Shown here: piece by piece, positions 6,949-14,344 of the stretch | How the letters are laid out: each line of letters opens with the position of its first letter | How positions within the stretch are numbered: the first letter of the stretch is position 1 | NCBI GenBank assembly: GCA_050743625.1 | Contig: JBOGED010000082.1 | Coordinates: 1-14,344, forward strand | Reading direction: 5' to 3' | Source of the DNA: JBOGED01 sp050743625 | GTDB taxonomy: Bacteria > Actinomycetota > Nitriliruptoria > Euzebyales > Egibacteraceae | DNA: 14,344 nt | Notes under the pieces: generated by a model | Databases searched by the model: none | Seen by the model: the letters and a program-made list of their open reading frames with translations, nothing else | What the model was told of the DNA's origin: nothing | Position numbers and translations under genes: made by a program

Positions 6949-7000
6949 ACCAGACTCATTTTCATGTTGCTGTAGTTCATTCGGCAAGCAGACCCGGGTG

Positions 7001-7369
7001 TCACGAACAGCTAACACCCCCGACAGCGAAAGACGAGATGTCATCGTCCAACCCCACAACACTCAGGTCATCGTAGCCAAAACCCGGCTCCAGGCAGACC
7101 TCGAATCCGCCATAGTTGGCATCGCTATATAAGACGACCACAAAGGATGTGTAGTTGATCACTGAGGTGGCCCGGTCGTTGGCCACATCGCCCACATAGG
7201 ACGCCGTCTCCGAGGAAGATCCGAGCAGTCCGCTGTAGAAAGTGCCATCGTAGAGGCAGACTTCCCCGTCAAGACAATCCTCTTGACTATGAGCGGTAGC
7301 GACCCCAACCACGCCTACGCCAGCCGCGACTATCGTTATGAGTATGACACTTGCGAATATCCTCTTCAC
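7001..7369 (-). CDS. Secreted I36-type peptidase-inhibitor-like protein
   Basis: The GTG start at 7369 gives 122 aa: MKRIFASVILITIVAAGVGV, then a cleavage motif ATA at about residue 26. The mature part has four Cys (32, 38, 92, 121), with CLDGEVCLY and VVLYSDANYGGFEVCLEP as in I36/crystallin-like secreted proteins. A longer ATG start at 7399 adds ten polar residues before the signal peptide and lacks a ribosome-binding site; AGAAAG lies 7 nt before the GTG. It begins 40 nt after the stop of the nSTAND-WD40 gene, so it is plausibly the fifth gene of that operon. The mature protein is acidic (GLDDD, GYDD). Peptidase inhibition is possible but unproven. Confidence 0.7.
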   Translation of the reverse strand: MKRIFASVILITIVAAGVGVVGVATAHSQEDCLDGEVCLYDGTFYSGLLGSSSETASYVGDVANDRATSVINYTSFVVVLYSDANYGGFEVCLEPGFGYDDLSVVGLDDDISSFAVGGVSCS

Positions 7370-7409
7370 TGCCGTTCTTTCTGTCCTCTGGCAAGCCATA
7401 GTCGAACAG

Positions 7410-10400
7410 TCATAAGCTGAAGGCCTGCGAGTCCGGGATGCGCCCCGCTACGTAACGCAACCGGTCGGCCGCACGCTCACGCAGATCCGCGATCGGGGCG
7501 CAGATCGCACAATCGTAAACTCGGGCGGTGCCGTCTTGACTCGCGGTGAGAATAAACAAACCGGTCGGGCTGAACTGCAACGAGTTGATCGCGTTGCTGT
7601 GCATGGGCAACAGGGCGAGCCGTTGGCCCGTGCCCGCTTCCCATACGCCTACTCTGCCGTCGAGGGATCCGGTCGCGATGTAGTTCCCATCATGACTGAA
7701 CGCGGCGTCCACCAGCCCGTTCTCGTGACCCTTCAACGACCGCGATTCGCGGCCGCTTATCACGTCCCAGACTCTTGCGGTCTTGTCGTCGCTCGCGGTC
7801 ACGAGGGACTGACCATCTGGGCTGAACTCCACGCTGTAGACGAAACCGATATGGCCATGGAGCGTGTGCGACTCTTCTCCCGTCGCCGCGTCCCAGATAC
7901 GGGCGGTGCCGTCCAGGCTTGCGGTGGCGACTCGCAAACCGTCAGGGCTGAATGCCACGTCGGTGACGAGGTTGTCGTGCCCGCGAAGGAAGCGCGGCGG
8001 TGCGGTGGAGGCCCAATCCCAGACGCGAGCGGTGTTGTCTGGCCCGGCAATGGCCACGAACCTGCCGGGAGGGTCAAACACCACGGCGTTGACCGAACCC
8101 TCGACCGGGAACTCTGCAACCATCTTCTTTTCGGGCCAGGCCCATACGCGCACTTTGCCATCATTCGCGCCAGTGACAATGCGCCGACCGTCATGGCTAA
8201 AGGCGGCGCTTTCGAGCGATGGCGAGCCGACAGCGAAATCTTCGCCGCGCTCCTCGGTCGCGGAGCGCCACACGCGGGCGATGCCGTCAGGGCCCCCGCC
8301 GATCACGAGGTCCCCGCCAGCACTGAAGCTCACGCTGTTTGGCGCCTTGTCCGGCCAGCTCAGGACCTGCCCGATGTAGGGGTCCCAGATACGGGCGGTG
8401 CCGTCCTCGCCCGCGCTCACCAAGGCAAGCCGCGTGGGGTCGGGCTGACCAGCGCTGAACGCCACGTCGTTCACCACCGATCTGTGACCGCGAAGCTCGA
8501 CGAGGGTGCTGCGACTGGCCACATCCCAGACCCGGATGGTGCCATCCTCGCTCCCGCTGACGACACGGGTGCTGTCCGGGCTGAACCTCGCCACCTTCAC
8601 GGCGGCTTGGCCCAGCAGGTCGGCGACGCTCTCCCCGGTGCGGGCGTCCCAGACTCGCATCACATCGTCGTCGATGGTGAGGACCTGGCGCCCGTCCGAG
8701 CTGAATGCTGCTTTGTTGCCAGCGAGCGGGATCAACGACCCGTTGGTGCGCCCGTCCCACAGGCTGGAGCCCTCAACGCTTCCACCGACGACCACGTGCT
8801 CGCCGTCCGGGCTGAACACCGCCGAGGAAATCGAGCCAGCCTGTTGGGTCAGCGTTTCGAGCATCGTCCCCGACGCGGCATCCCATACCCGGGCAGGGTT
8901 ACCGGGGCTCGCCGTCACGATCGAGGATCCATCCGCGGCCCACTGCGCGCTGACCACGGGCCCCTCATGATCCAGCATGAGCTGTTGTTGGCCAGTGCCG
9001 GCGTCCCACACCCGGGCAGTGTTGTCGAGGCTCGCCGTCACGATCCGAAACCCGTCCGGGCTCCACTGCGCGCTGAGAACACTGCCCTCATGGCCGTCCA
9101 AGATGCGCTGTTGTCGCCCAGTGCGGGCATCCCACACCCGAGCAGCGTTGTCGGGACTCGCCGTCACGATCCGAGACCCGTCCGGACTCCACTCCGCGCT
9201 GAACATCCCTCCCTCAGGACCTTCCAAGTTGTGCAGCTGCTGGCCAGTGGTGGCATCCCACACGCGCACGGTCCTGTCGTTGCTCACGGTCAACACGAGC
9301 CTGCCGTTCGGGCTGAAATCGCCGCTGGTGACCGCATCGCCGTGCCCTTCGAGAATCGCCCGGGCGTGCGATTCAGCGAGGGAGTTCGTGAGTGCTATTC
9401 GGGCTTCTCGCACGGACGGCCACGCCATTGCGTCGAGCGCCTTGCTTAGAGCGGCCGCAGGGTCCGTCTCGAACAGCGTTGCGGCCTCCGACACGAGCTG
9501 CCGGGAAAGAGCCAGGTGAACGTTGAAGGCCGCAACCGCGAAGGTGATGACCATCACTCCTATTACGACCGACATGGCGATGAGCATCCATCGGACACGC
9601 CGCGCGTGCTGTAGTTCGTTGCGGGCCCGGGAGGCGGCCAAGAATTGACGCTCAGCCGCAGTGAGCTCGCCAGGATGCTCCTCGACCCAGCGAACCACCT
9701 GATGCAGTGCGTCACCCGCCAGCAGCAGGTGGTCGGGCCGGTCCTCGCTTTGCCAGAGCCCCGCTTGCCGCTGGAACGGCTGGAGGTTGGCCTCACGCCA
9801 CTCTACGTTGCTGGTTTGGACCGGCTCGATCAGGCGGTCGTGCGCAAGCTCGAACCATCGCGCGCTTCCCCGGTTCTCCGCTCGGATCAGGTGCGCCTCC
9901 TGGAGCAAGCGCAGGACCCGGTCGTCACCGTCTGCTCTCTGCAGCGGCCCGACGAGCACCTGAGCACGCAGGCCAGGCTCGACGATGAGCGCTCGATCGA
10001 ACCACGCACGGATGACCCGCTCGTCGGTGCTCGTTTCGGCGGCGATGAGCCGCACCTTCTCGGTGTAGTACCCGGCCAGCGCGCTGTCGACGTCCCCGAC
10101 CTCTTGGACGTCCGATTCCGTAATCTCCATCACGTCGGCGCGTGGCCGCTCCCACAGCCGCTCGCAGACGACCTGCAGCTGTACGGGTTCGACGTAGGGC
10201 CCTGGAATGTCGACCATCCCCCTGGGCCGCCGTACCCGCACGCGGCTCAGGCTCTCGACGAGCCGGCCGGCGGCCGCGTCGGTGAAGTCGACGCGGGCTT
10301 CGCGGGCCGGGCCCTGGATCGCAATCCGCGCCGCTGCCGTACTGAGCAGGTCGAGACGGAACGTGGTGCGCAGGTGGGTTGGAAACAACCGGAGGTAGGG

Positions 10401-10958
10401 GTCGAGCCCCGCCAGAAAGTCTTCGCGCATCGCAAAGAGGACCCAGCGGCGGCGGTCACGCAGGGCGGCGCCCAGTTCGGTGAGGAACGCCGACTTCACC
10501 TCCAGGTCTGTGGGGTCGGCGGCCAGCAGCTCCTCGAATTGGTCAAAGATGAGCACGACGTCATCTTGCTCGTCCTGACTCTGGTCCAGGTAGGCGCCCA
10601 GCCCCATCCCGGCGAGCTGGTCGGCTCGCCCGCCCCCTTCCAGAGACAGCAGCGTGCTCCTCACGTAGCGGTTCGGAGACAGGGCCGTGTCGTTACCTGG
10701 CGCCGGCTCCGCGCCGACGCGTATCACCGGAAAGACCCGGAAGCCCTCTTGCTCGAACTCGGGCACCAGACCTGCCTCTATCAGCGATGTCTTGCCTGCC
10801 CCCGAGGGCGAGTACAGCAGGACGATACGCTCGGCGATCAGCAGGTCACGGAGCCGGGCGACCTCGCGGTCTCGCCCGAAGAGCCGCTCACCGCGTTGGA
10901 AGGGACGCGGTCCGACATACGGATTGAGTCGTGACGAAGGCGGGACGAGCGCGGTCAT
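7410..10958 (-). CDS. nSTAND NTPase with transmembrane helix and WD40 repeats
   Basis: This 1182-aa signalling ATPase starts NPYVGPRPFQRGERLFGRDR, the usual entry to an nSTAND1 domain. Walker A is SPSGAGKTSL (50-59, K56) and Walker B is VVLIFDQFEELL (134-145). The NTPase and helical arm run to about 380 (FELAHDRLIEPV). Residues 457-477 form one hydrophobic helix with Arg-rich sequence before it, so by the positive-inside rule the N-terminus is cytoplasmic. From about 538 to 1160 come 15 WD40 units. STAND proteins oligomerise on ligand binding and switch on an effector; the neighbouring CHAT-SIR2 protein is the obvious candidate. ATG 10958 overlaps the CHAT gene stop by 4 nt. The ligand is unknown. 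Confidence 0.93.
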   Translation of the reverse strand: MTALVPPSSRLNPYVGPRPFQRGERLFGRDREVARLRDLLIAERIVLLYSPSGAGKTSLIEAGLVPEFEQEGFRVFPVIRVGAEPAPGNDTALSPNRYVRSTLLSLEGGGRADQLAGMGLGAYLDQSQDEQDDVVLIFDQFEELLAADPTDLEVKSAFLTELGAALRDRRRWVLFAMREDFLAGLDPYLRLFPTHLRTTFRLDLLSTAAARIAIQGPAREARVDFTDAAAGRLVESLSRVRVRRPRGMVDIPGPYVEPVQLQVVCERLWERPRADVMEITESDVQEVGDVDSALAGYYTEKVRLIAAETSTDERVIRAWFDRALIVEPGLRAQVLVGPLQRADGDDRVLRLLQEAHLIRAENRGSARWFELAHDRLIEPVQTSNVEWREANLQPFQRQAGLWQSEDRPDHLLLAGDALHQVVRWVEEHPGELTAAERQFLAASRARNELQHARRVRWMLIAMSVVIGVMVITFAVAAFNVHLALSRQLVSEAATLFETDPAAALSKALDAMAWPSVREARIALTNSLAESHARAILEGHGDAVTSGDFSPNGRLVLTVSNDRTVRVWDATTGQQLHNLEGPEGGMFSAEWSPDGSRIVTASPDNAARVWDARTGRQQRILDGHEGSVLSAQWSPDGFRIVTASLDNTARVWDAGTGQQQLMLDHEGPVVSAQWAADGSSIVTASPGNPARVWDAASGTMLETLTQQAGSISSAVFSPDGEHVVVGGSVEGSSLWDGRTNGSLIPLAGNKAAFSSDGRQVLTIDDDVMRVWDARTGESVADLLGQAAVKVARFSPDSTRVVSGSEDGTIRVWDVASRSTLVELRGHRSVVNDVAFSAGQPDPTRLALVSAGEDGTARIWDPYIGQVLSWPDKAPNSVSFSAGGDLVIGGGPDGIARVWRSATEERGEDFAVGSPSLESAAFSHDGRRIVTGANDGKVRVWAWPEKKMVAEFPVEGSVNAVVFDPPGRFVAIAGPDNTARVWDWASTAPPRFLRGHDNLVTDVAFSPDGLRVATASLDGTARIWDAATGEESHTLHGHIGFVYSVEFSPDGQSLVTASDDKTARVWDVISGRESRSLKGHENGLVDAAFSHDGNYIATGSLDGRVGVWEAGTGQRLALLPMHSNAINSLQFSPTGLFILTASQDGTARVYDCAICAPIADLRERAADRLRYVAGRIPDSQAFSL
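7478..9347 (-). repeat. Array of 15 WD40 units
   Basis: Units of about 40 codons recur with the pattern FSPDG..(V/I)(V/A)TAS.D.TARVWDA.TG. Fifteen can be counted; those at about 8100-8350 and 8640-8880 are the most degenerate. Three units at about 8866-9235 are unusually alike at the DNA level, which points to recent unit duplication. Fourteen or fifteen units would fold as two seven-bladed propellers, with the extra unit perhaps closing a ring. Confidence 0.85.
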
Positions 10959-13045
10959 CGCTCGGACCCCTTGTACCGGAAGCTCAGCTCGCGGGTGAAG
11001 TCGTCGACACTGCCCCAGTAGATGCTGAGGCGGATCTGGTTAGGCTGTGAGAAGTAGCTCTCCAGGTACCGACGGGCACGCTCGGGCTCGATGGTGCGAC
11101 CCTCCTCCGGGTCGATCTGAGCCGCGACGTGGGTGTATCTGTTCCACCGTCTCCCCGGCTGGCTCATGATGCTGCGGAACAGCATCCGGAAGTCCCAGTC
11201 GTCGAGGCGGAAGCCAAGGAAGAGCAACCCCGCGTCCGTCAAGGCCCGGCGCACCGCCGGAGGGATCAGCTTCTCGTTCCTGGTGACGCCGATGAGGTAG
11301 TCGAAGTAGTCGTCTTCGGTGAGGACAAGCGTGTCGAGCTCCTGGAGATGGCCGAGCAGGTGGTACACCAGCGGCTGGGTGACGCTCGGTTCGTATTGGC
11401 TGGTCGGGTCGTCGAATATCGAATCAGGCCACTTGGCCTCGTCTTGCCACTGGCAAAGCTCGATCTGGGGGTCCTTGCCCTCGGCGGTAAGCGCGTCGGC
11501 GAGCAAGTCTGATGGGTGAGTGGTGACGAAGGTCTTCAGCGGCAGCCGCGCCAGGACGGCGTGAGGTTCGTACTCGTCGATCTTCCTGCGGTATCGCCCG
11601 ACCGCCTTGATCAGCTCCTCGAGCGGCCAGTCCCGCGCCTCTGAGGGCAGATGCCGGGCGTAACGCCTCCGCAGCTCCCGCTCGCTATAGTCCTTCAGCT
11701 CGTCGCGAGGAAACTGGTAGTTGAGGTTCACGGCGAGGAACTGCGCCACGTGTGGGAGGTCCTCACGGTGATGCGGCGCCATGGGGAAGTTGTATTGGCT
11801 GGCCCATCCTTGGGCGATCTCCTGACGCGACCCCAAGATCGAGTCTGTCAAGGCCGGACCGAGCACCGGTGTGCAGCGCCCCCTGTGGATGTCGTTGAGC
11901 AGGGCAGGCCATTTGTCCCACGACTGGCCTGGCTGGCCGCCTCCGGTGCCTGGCACGTACCAGACGCGCCCGCTCCTCAGGCGCATGAACAGCACCGGCG
12001 CCCACCAATCGCGCCGATTCCCCACCGCGCGCCGGGCTACCGCGAGCGCCCGGTCGATCTGGCCATCTTGGTTGAGCTGGAAGAAGAAGACCTCCATGAA
12101 TTGTGCCGTTGTCTGCATCGACACATCGCCCTGCATGGCGAGCACAGCGGGAACGCCCGCCTCTGCCATCCGTGGCCCCAGGGCCGCGAGCGTGCCTCGA
12201 TCAATGCTCGACGTCCCCGGGCCGTCACCTGCGCTCTGGCACGACGCGAGCACCACGAGCCGCGGCGGGCGCGGCAAGTCTCCGAGGGCGTCGATAAGGT
12301 CGACCCCGGGGATCTGAGAAGCCCTACCAGAAGCGTCCTCGAGCAGGAGCTGGGGCTCACCGTCGACCAGGTATCCATGACAAAGCAGGTAGAGGGTGTC
12401 GTGGCCCTGCCGCAACCCGTCCACTACCCGCGCCAAGGTTGCAGCGCCAGCGGAGGCCAAGGGAGTGATGGGCATCCGTCCCATGGCCCGCTCAATTCGT
12501 TCCAGCTCCTTCGCAACGTCGATCCGCCGTAACGTGCTCCCACCGGGCTCATACTCGGCGAGGTCGGACGGGTTCGCGATGGCCACGAGGGCACGCAGCT
12601 CTGAGTGGGGGCGGACGCCGATGGGTCGCCAGTCGAGGCTGGCCAAGTAACGTGAGAACAGGATGCTCTCGTCCATGAGGAGGGCGGTGCCGTCCTGGGG
12701 GTCGCGGAGCGTCTCCCACCACACGGCGTGCAGTTCCGAGGCAGTCGGACCGACCAGTAACCGGACGCGCAACGGGATGCCGCCGAGCTGGGCCTGCCTG
12801 CGGGCTTGCTCGAAGGCGTGCCGGACCTCGTTGTCGCCTCGGGCGCCGAACAGGCTGTCAGTCAAGAGCTTGCCGTAATTCTCGACGTCGTACATCTGCT
12901 CGCGCAGCTTCTCGAGGTCCAGGGCCACGCGCAGCGGACCTCGTGTTTCGAGCCGGTCGTCTGCGCTGAAACGCATCTCCACCGCGCAGCGCTTACGGCT
13001 TTGGCGGTGTAGACCGATCTCAAGGTCCGCGTAAGCCTGCGTCAT
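10955..13045 (-). CDS. CHAT protease fused to a divergent SIR2-like domain
   Basis: The 696-aa protein has, in order: an N-terminal region (1-145) with the CHAT-associated LRVRLLVGPTASELHAVWWE motif; a CHAT caspase-like domain (about 150-355) with catalytic His223 in LYLLCHGYL and Cys269 in LVVLASCQSA; and a SIR2-like region (about 388-690) with CTPVLGPALTDSILGSRQE, FVTTHPSDLLADAL (506-519), VYHLLGHLQELDTLVLTEDD (560-579) and LLFLGFRLDDWDFRMLF (607-623). CHAT domains are Cys proteases that cleave partner proteins on activation; SIR2-like domains in immune systems often degrade NAD. Here the usual catalytic Asn of TTNYD and His of HG are replaced. ATG 13045 was chosen over 13099 because it gives a 4-nt ATGA overlap with the preceding gene. 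Confidence 0.92.
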   Translation of the reverse strand: MTQAYADLEIGLHRQSRKRCAVEMRFSADDRLETRGPLRVALDLEKLREQMYDVENYGKLLTDSLFGARGDNEVRHAFEQARRQAQLGGIPLRVRLLVGPTASELHAVWWETLRDPQDGTALLMDESILFSRYLASLDWRPIGVRPHSELRALVAIANPSDLAEYEPGGSTLRRIDVAKELERIERAMGRMPITPLASAGAATLARVVDGLRQGHDTLYLLCHGYLVDGEPQLLLEDASGRASQIPGVDLIDALGDLPRPPRLVVLASCQSAGDGPGTSSIDRGTLAALGPRMAEAGVPAVLAMQGDVSMQTTAQFMEVFFFQLNQDGQIDRALAVARRAVGNRRDWWAPVLFMRLRSGRVWYVPGTGGGQPGQSWDKWPALLNDIHRGRCTPVLGPALTDSILGSRQEIAQGWASQYNFPMAPHHREDLPHVAQFLAVNLNYQFPRDELKDYSERELRRRYARHLPSEARDWPLEELIKAVGRYRRKIDEYEPHAVLARLPLKTFVTTHPSDLLADALTAEGKDPQIELCQWQDEAKWPDSIFDDPTSQYEPSVTQPLVYHLLGHLQELDTLVLTEDDYFDYLIGVTRNEKLIPPAVRRALTDAGLLFLGFRLDDWDFRMLFRSIMSQPGRRWNRYTHVAAQIDPEEGRTIEPERARRYLESYFSQPNQIRLSIYWGSVDDFTRELSFRYKGSER

Positions 13046-13812
13046 AGTGCGTTCACGCCCCCACCCGTCTCGTGCAGAACCCGCTGGATGAACCGCCATG
13101 CCGCAGGCACCGCGAGAAGCGGTCCGCCCGGCAGGGCGAGGCGCACCGCGATCTCCACGGCCCCCTGAGCGACCACCGCGACCGCTCGGAGCAGGGTTGC
13201 CCGCGTCGATAGCACCAGCGCGACCGTGGTTCTATGGAGCAGCGCCGCTTCCCGCTCACGGTCGGCGCGCAGGACGGTGCGTACGTCACCGAGCAACCCG
13301 ACTCGTGAACGGCCGATCAGCTCGCCGCCCACGCGGGTCTCCGCCAGCAACCTGGGGTGGCAGGCCCGAGCCACCAGGCCGGCGATTTTTTCGAGGTCCC
13401 GAGAGACGTCTTCCCACCATCCCAGCACAGGCTCCGCCGCCGCGAACGCGACGCCGGGGTCGGGCTTGGAGCCCGCAACCTTGCCAGACTCCTTTAGCCA
13501 CGCCGCCAGCTCTACCTCGGCCGGCACGATCGGTGCCATTGCCGTGCTCGGATCTCGCAGGTACTGGCCGATGGCGCCGCCCAGCCGATCAGCGGCGCCT
13601 TCCAGCTGCGTCGAAGACCGCCGCAGCCGAGCCTCGCAGGCCCGCACCCGGTGGTACGCGAGCGCAGCGTCTACCGGGAGGTCCGCCTGCCACACCTGGA
13701 CGTCATCCGCGGTGTCCCGCGAGTCGAAGGCGACCGCCGCGGGGTCGTCTCGCCACAGCCCGAGCAGATCGTCAGCAGTCGATGGTCCGTCGAGCAGCAG
13801 GAACGTTGCCAC
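13042..13812 (-). CDS. Unknown 256-aa protein of the CHAT operon
   Basis: I do not recognise a family. The GTG start at 13812 lies 3 nt after the preceding stop, and the stop overlaps the CHAT-SIR2 start. Residues 1-45 are acidic (DLLGLWRDDPAAVAFDSRDT). The middle is helical and Ala/Arg-rich, possibly coiled (RVRACEARLRRSSTQLEGAA), then there is a linker GSKPDPG at about 114-120. The last 60 residues (about 196-246) are strongly hydrophobic or amphipathic (TLLRAVAVVAQGAVEIAVRL, then LPGGPLLAVPAAW) and could touch or enter a membrane. Because it is coupled to a CHAT protease, it is a candidate substrate or membrane adaptor. That role is inference only. Confidence 0.75.
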   Translation of the reverse strand: MATFLLLDGPSTADDLLGLWRDDPAAVAFDSRDTADDVQVWQADLPVDAALAYHRVRACEARLRRSSTQLEGAADRLGGAIGQYLRDPSTAMAPIVPAEVELAAWLKESGKVAGSKPDPGVAFAAAEPVLGWWEDVSRDLEKIAGLVARACHPRLLAETRVGGELIGRSRVGLLGDVRTVLRADREREAALLHRTTVALVLSTRATLLRAVAVVAQGAVEIAVRLALPGGPLLAVPAAWRFIQRVLHETGGGVNAL

Positions 13813-13815
13813 CGC

Positions 13816-14344
13816 TCACCACACCTTCGCCACGGAGAGCAGACCGGCCGCGGTGGAACTCGCGGTTTTCAGCAACGCAGCGCGCGCGGCCTGTGCCTGC
13901 TCCACCATGCCCAGATGGAGGGTGGCGAGTATTGGATCGATCCCGTCGCAGTTCTCAGGAAGGAGCAGTCGCGCGTCACCGGCGAGATGGATTCGCGAGA
14001 GGGCACGCAGCTTGGCTCCGCCACCGAACTCCTTCGAGGCGTTGTCGTACGTCGCGGCCGCGAGATCGTCGGTGACGTACGTCGCCACCTCGAGGACGGT
14101 GACATTGTCCACGGCACGTTCCAGCACGCCGCCCAAATTCTCGGTCAAGGTCTGCATGGCGGCGATCAAGCGCTCCCGAGCTTGCCGCATCCCGTCCCGT
14201 AGCCCGAAGTCCACATCAGCCGGGTCATGTGAAATGGTCGCGCGCGACGGCGCCGAAACCGGTGTCTCCGGGTATTCGGGCTGTGGGCTCGGCGTTCTGG
14301 AACCGCTCTTAACGGTAATCGTCTCTTGGGCCGGAGGCGCGGTT
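13816..14344 (-). CDS. Unknown protein of the CHAT operon (partial, N-terminus outside window)
   Basis: The frame is open from the window edge (first full codon at 14343) to TGA at 13816, 175 codons. A GTG at 14214 could start a 132-aa version, but the open, Pro/Ser/Thr-rich stretch before it (GSRTPSPQPEYPETPVSAPS) reads like a linker, so the gene probably starts beyond the window. The visible C-terminal part is mostly helical: MRQARERLIAAMQTLTENLG, then TVLEVATYVTDDLAAATYD, then a more hydrophobic end, AALLKTASSTAAGLLSVAKV. No family is recognised. It ends 3 nt before the 256-aa gene and is probably cotranscribed with it. Confidence 0.65.
   Translation of the reverse strand, partial: TAPPAQETITVKSGSRTPSPQPEYPETPVSAPSRATISHDPADVDFGLRDGMRQARERLIAAMQTLTENLGGVLERAVDNVTVLEVATYVTDDLAAATYDNASKEFGGGAKLRALSRIHLAGDARLLLPENCDGIDPILATLHLGMVEQAQAARAALLKTASSTAAGLLSVAKVW

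Noticed and set aside
7536..9449. Long open frame of 637 codons on the plus strand, opposite the WD40 repeats
   Set aside because: It mirrors the repeated, high-GC WD40 units on the other strand; the product is low-complexity with no family features, and the minus-strand frame is clearly the real one.
9645..10934. Plus-strand frame of 429 codons opposite the nSTAND domain
   Set aside because: A shadow of third-position GC in the real gene; no recognisable motifs or ribosome-binding site.
11651..12532. Plus-strand frame of 293 codons opposite the CHAT domain
   Set aside because: It covers the CHAT catalytic region on the other strand and has no features of its own.
13098..14075. Plus-strand frame of 325 codons, Pro/Arg-rich
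   Set aside because: Antisense of the 256-aa and partial genes, which are supported by tight operon spacing; its composition is typical of a GC shadow.
1..14344. tRNA, rRNA, CRISPR arrays, riboswitches or an intact transposase/integrase
   Set aside because: I saw no cloverleaf-like sequence, regularly spaced short repeats or recombinase motifs; the rearrangements have no visible enzyme in the window.

Overview
This 14.3-kb window is high-GC DNA with GTG and ATG starts, many 4-nt start/stop overlaps and an actinobacterial FtsK, so it most likely comes from a filamentous actinomycete; nothing here fixes the genus. Every gene I can support reads on the minus strand, so the order of expression runs from the right edge to the left.

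Right half (about 6583-14344): a compact accessory operon. A gene open to the window edge (13816-14344) and a 256-aa protein of unknown function (13042-13812) lead into a CHAT-protease/SIR2-like fusion (10955-13045) and a 1182-aa nSTAND NTPase with a transmembrane helix and 15 WD40 units (7410-10958). The gaps are +3, -4 and -4 nt. Two small secreted proteins resembling I36 peptidase inhibitors follow (7001-7369 and 6583-6948), then a candidate terminator (6554-6579). The combination of a STAND sensor, a CHAT protease, a SIR2-like domain and unknown partner proteins looks like a conflict or regulated-death module. The SIR2-like part lacks the usual catalytic Asn and His.

Middle (3442-6494): an intact ftsK DNA translocase gene, then a RHH antitoxin/PIN toxin pair (VapBC type) with a palindrome over its likely -10 box.

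Left part (1-3440): a region of decay and rearrangement. It holds the remains of a graspetide (ATP-grasp-modified peptide) cluster: a frameshifted and truncated ATP-grasp ligase, an apparently intact PIMT-like methyltransferase, and a frameshifted, truncated ABC-transporter gene. Between them lie duplicated scraps: an internal piece of ftsK, and two copies of a block joining the 3' end of the PIN-toxin gene to the 5' end of the ABC gene. The far left end has a striking 44-nt hairpin inside a possible small inserted element bounded by 10-bp inverted repeats.
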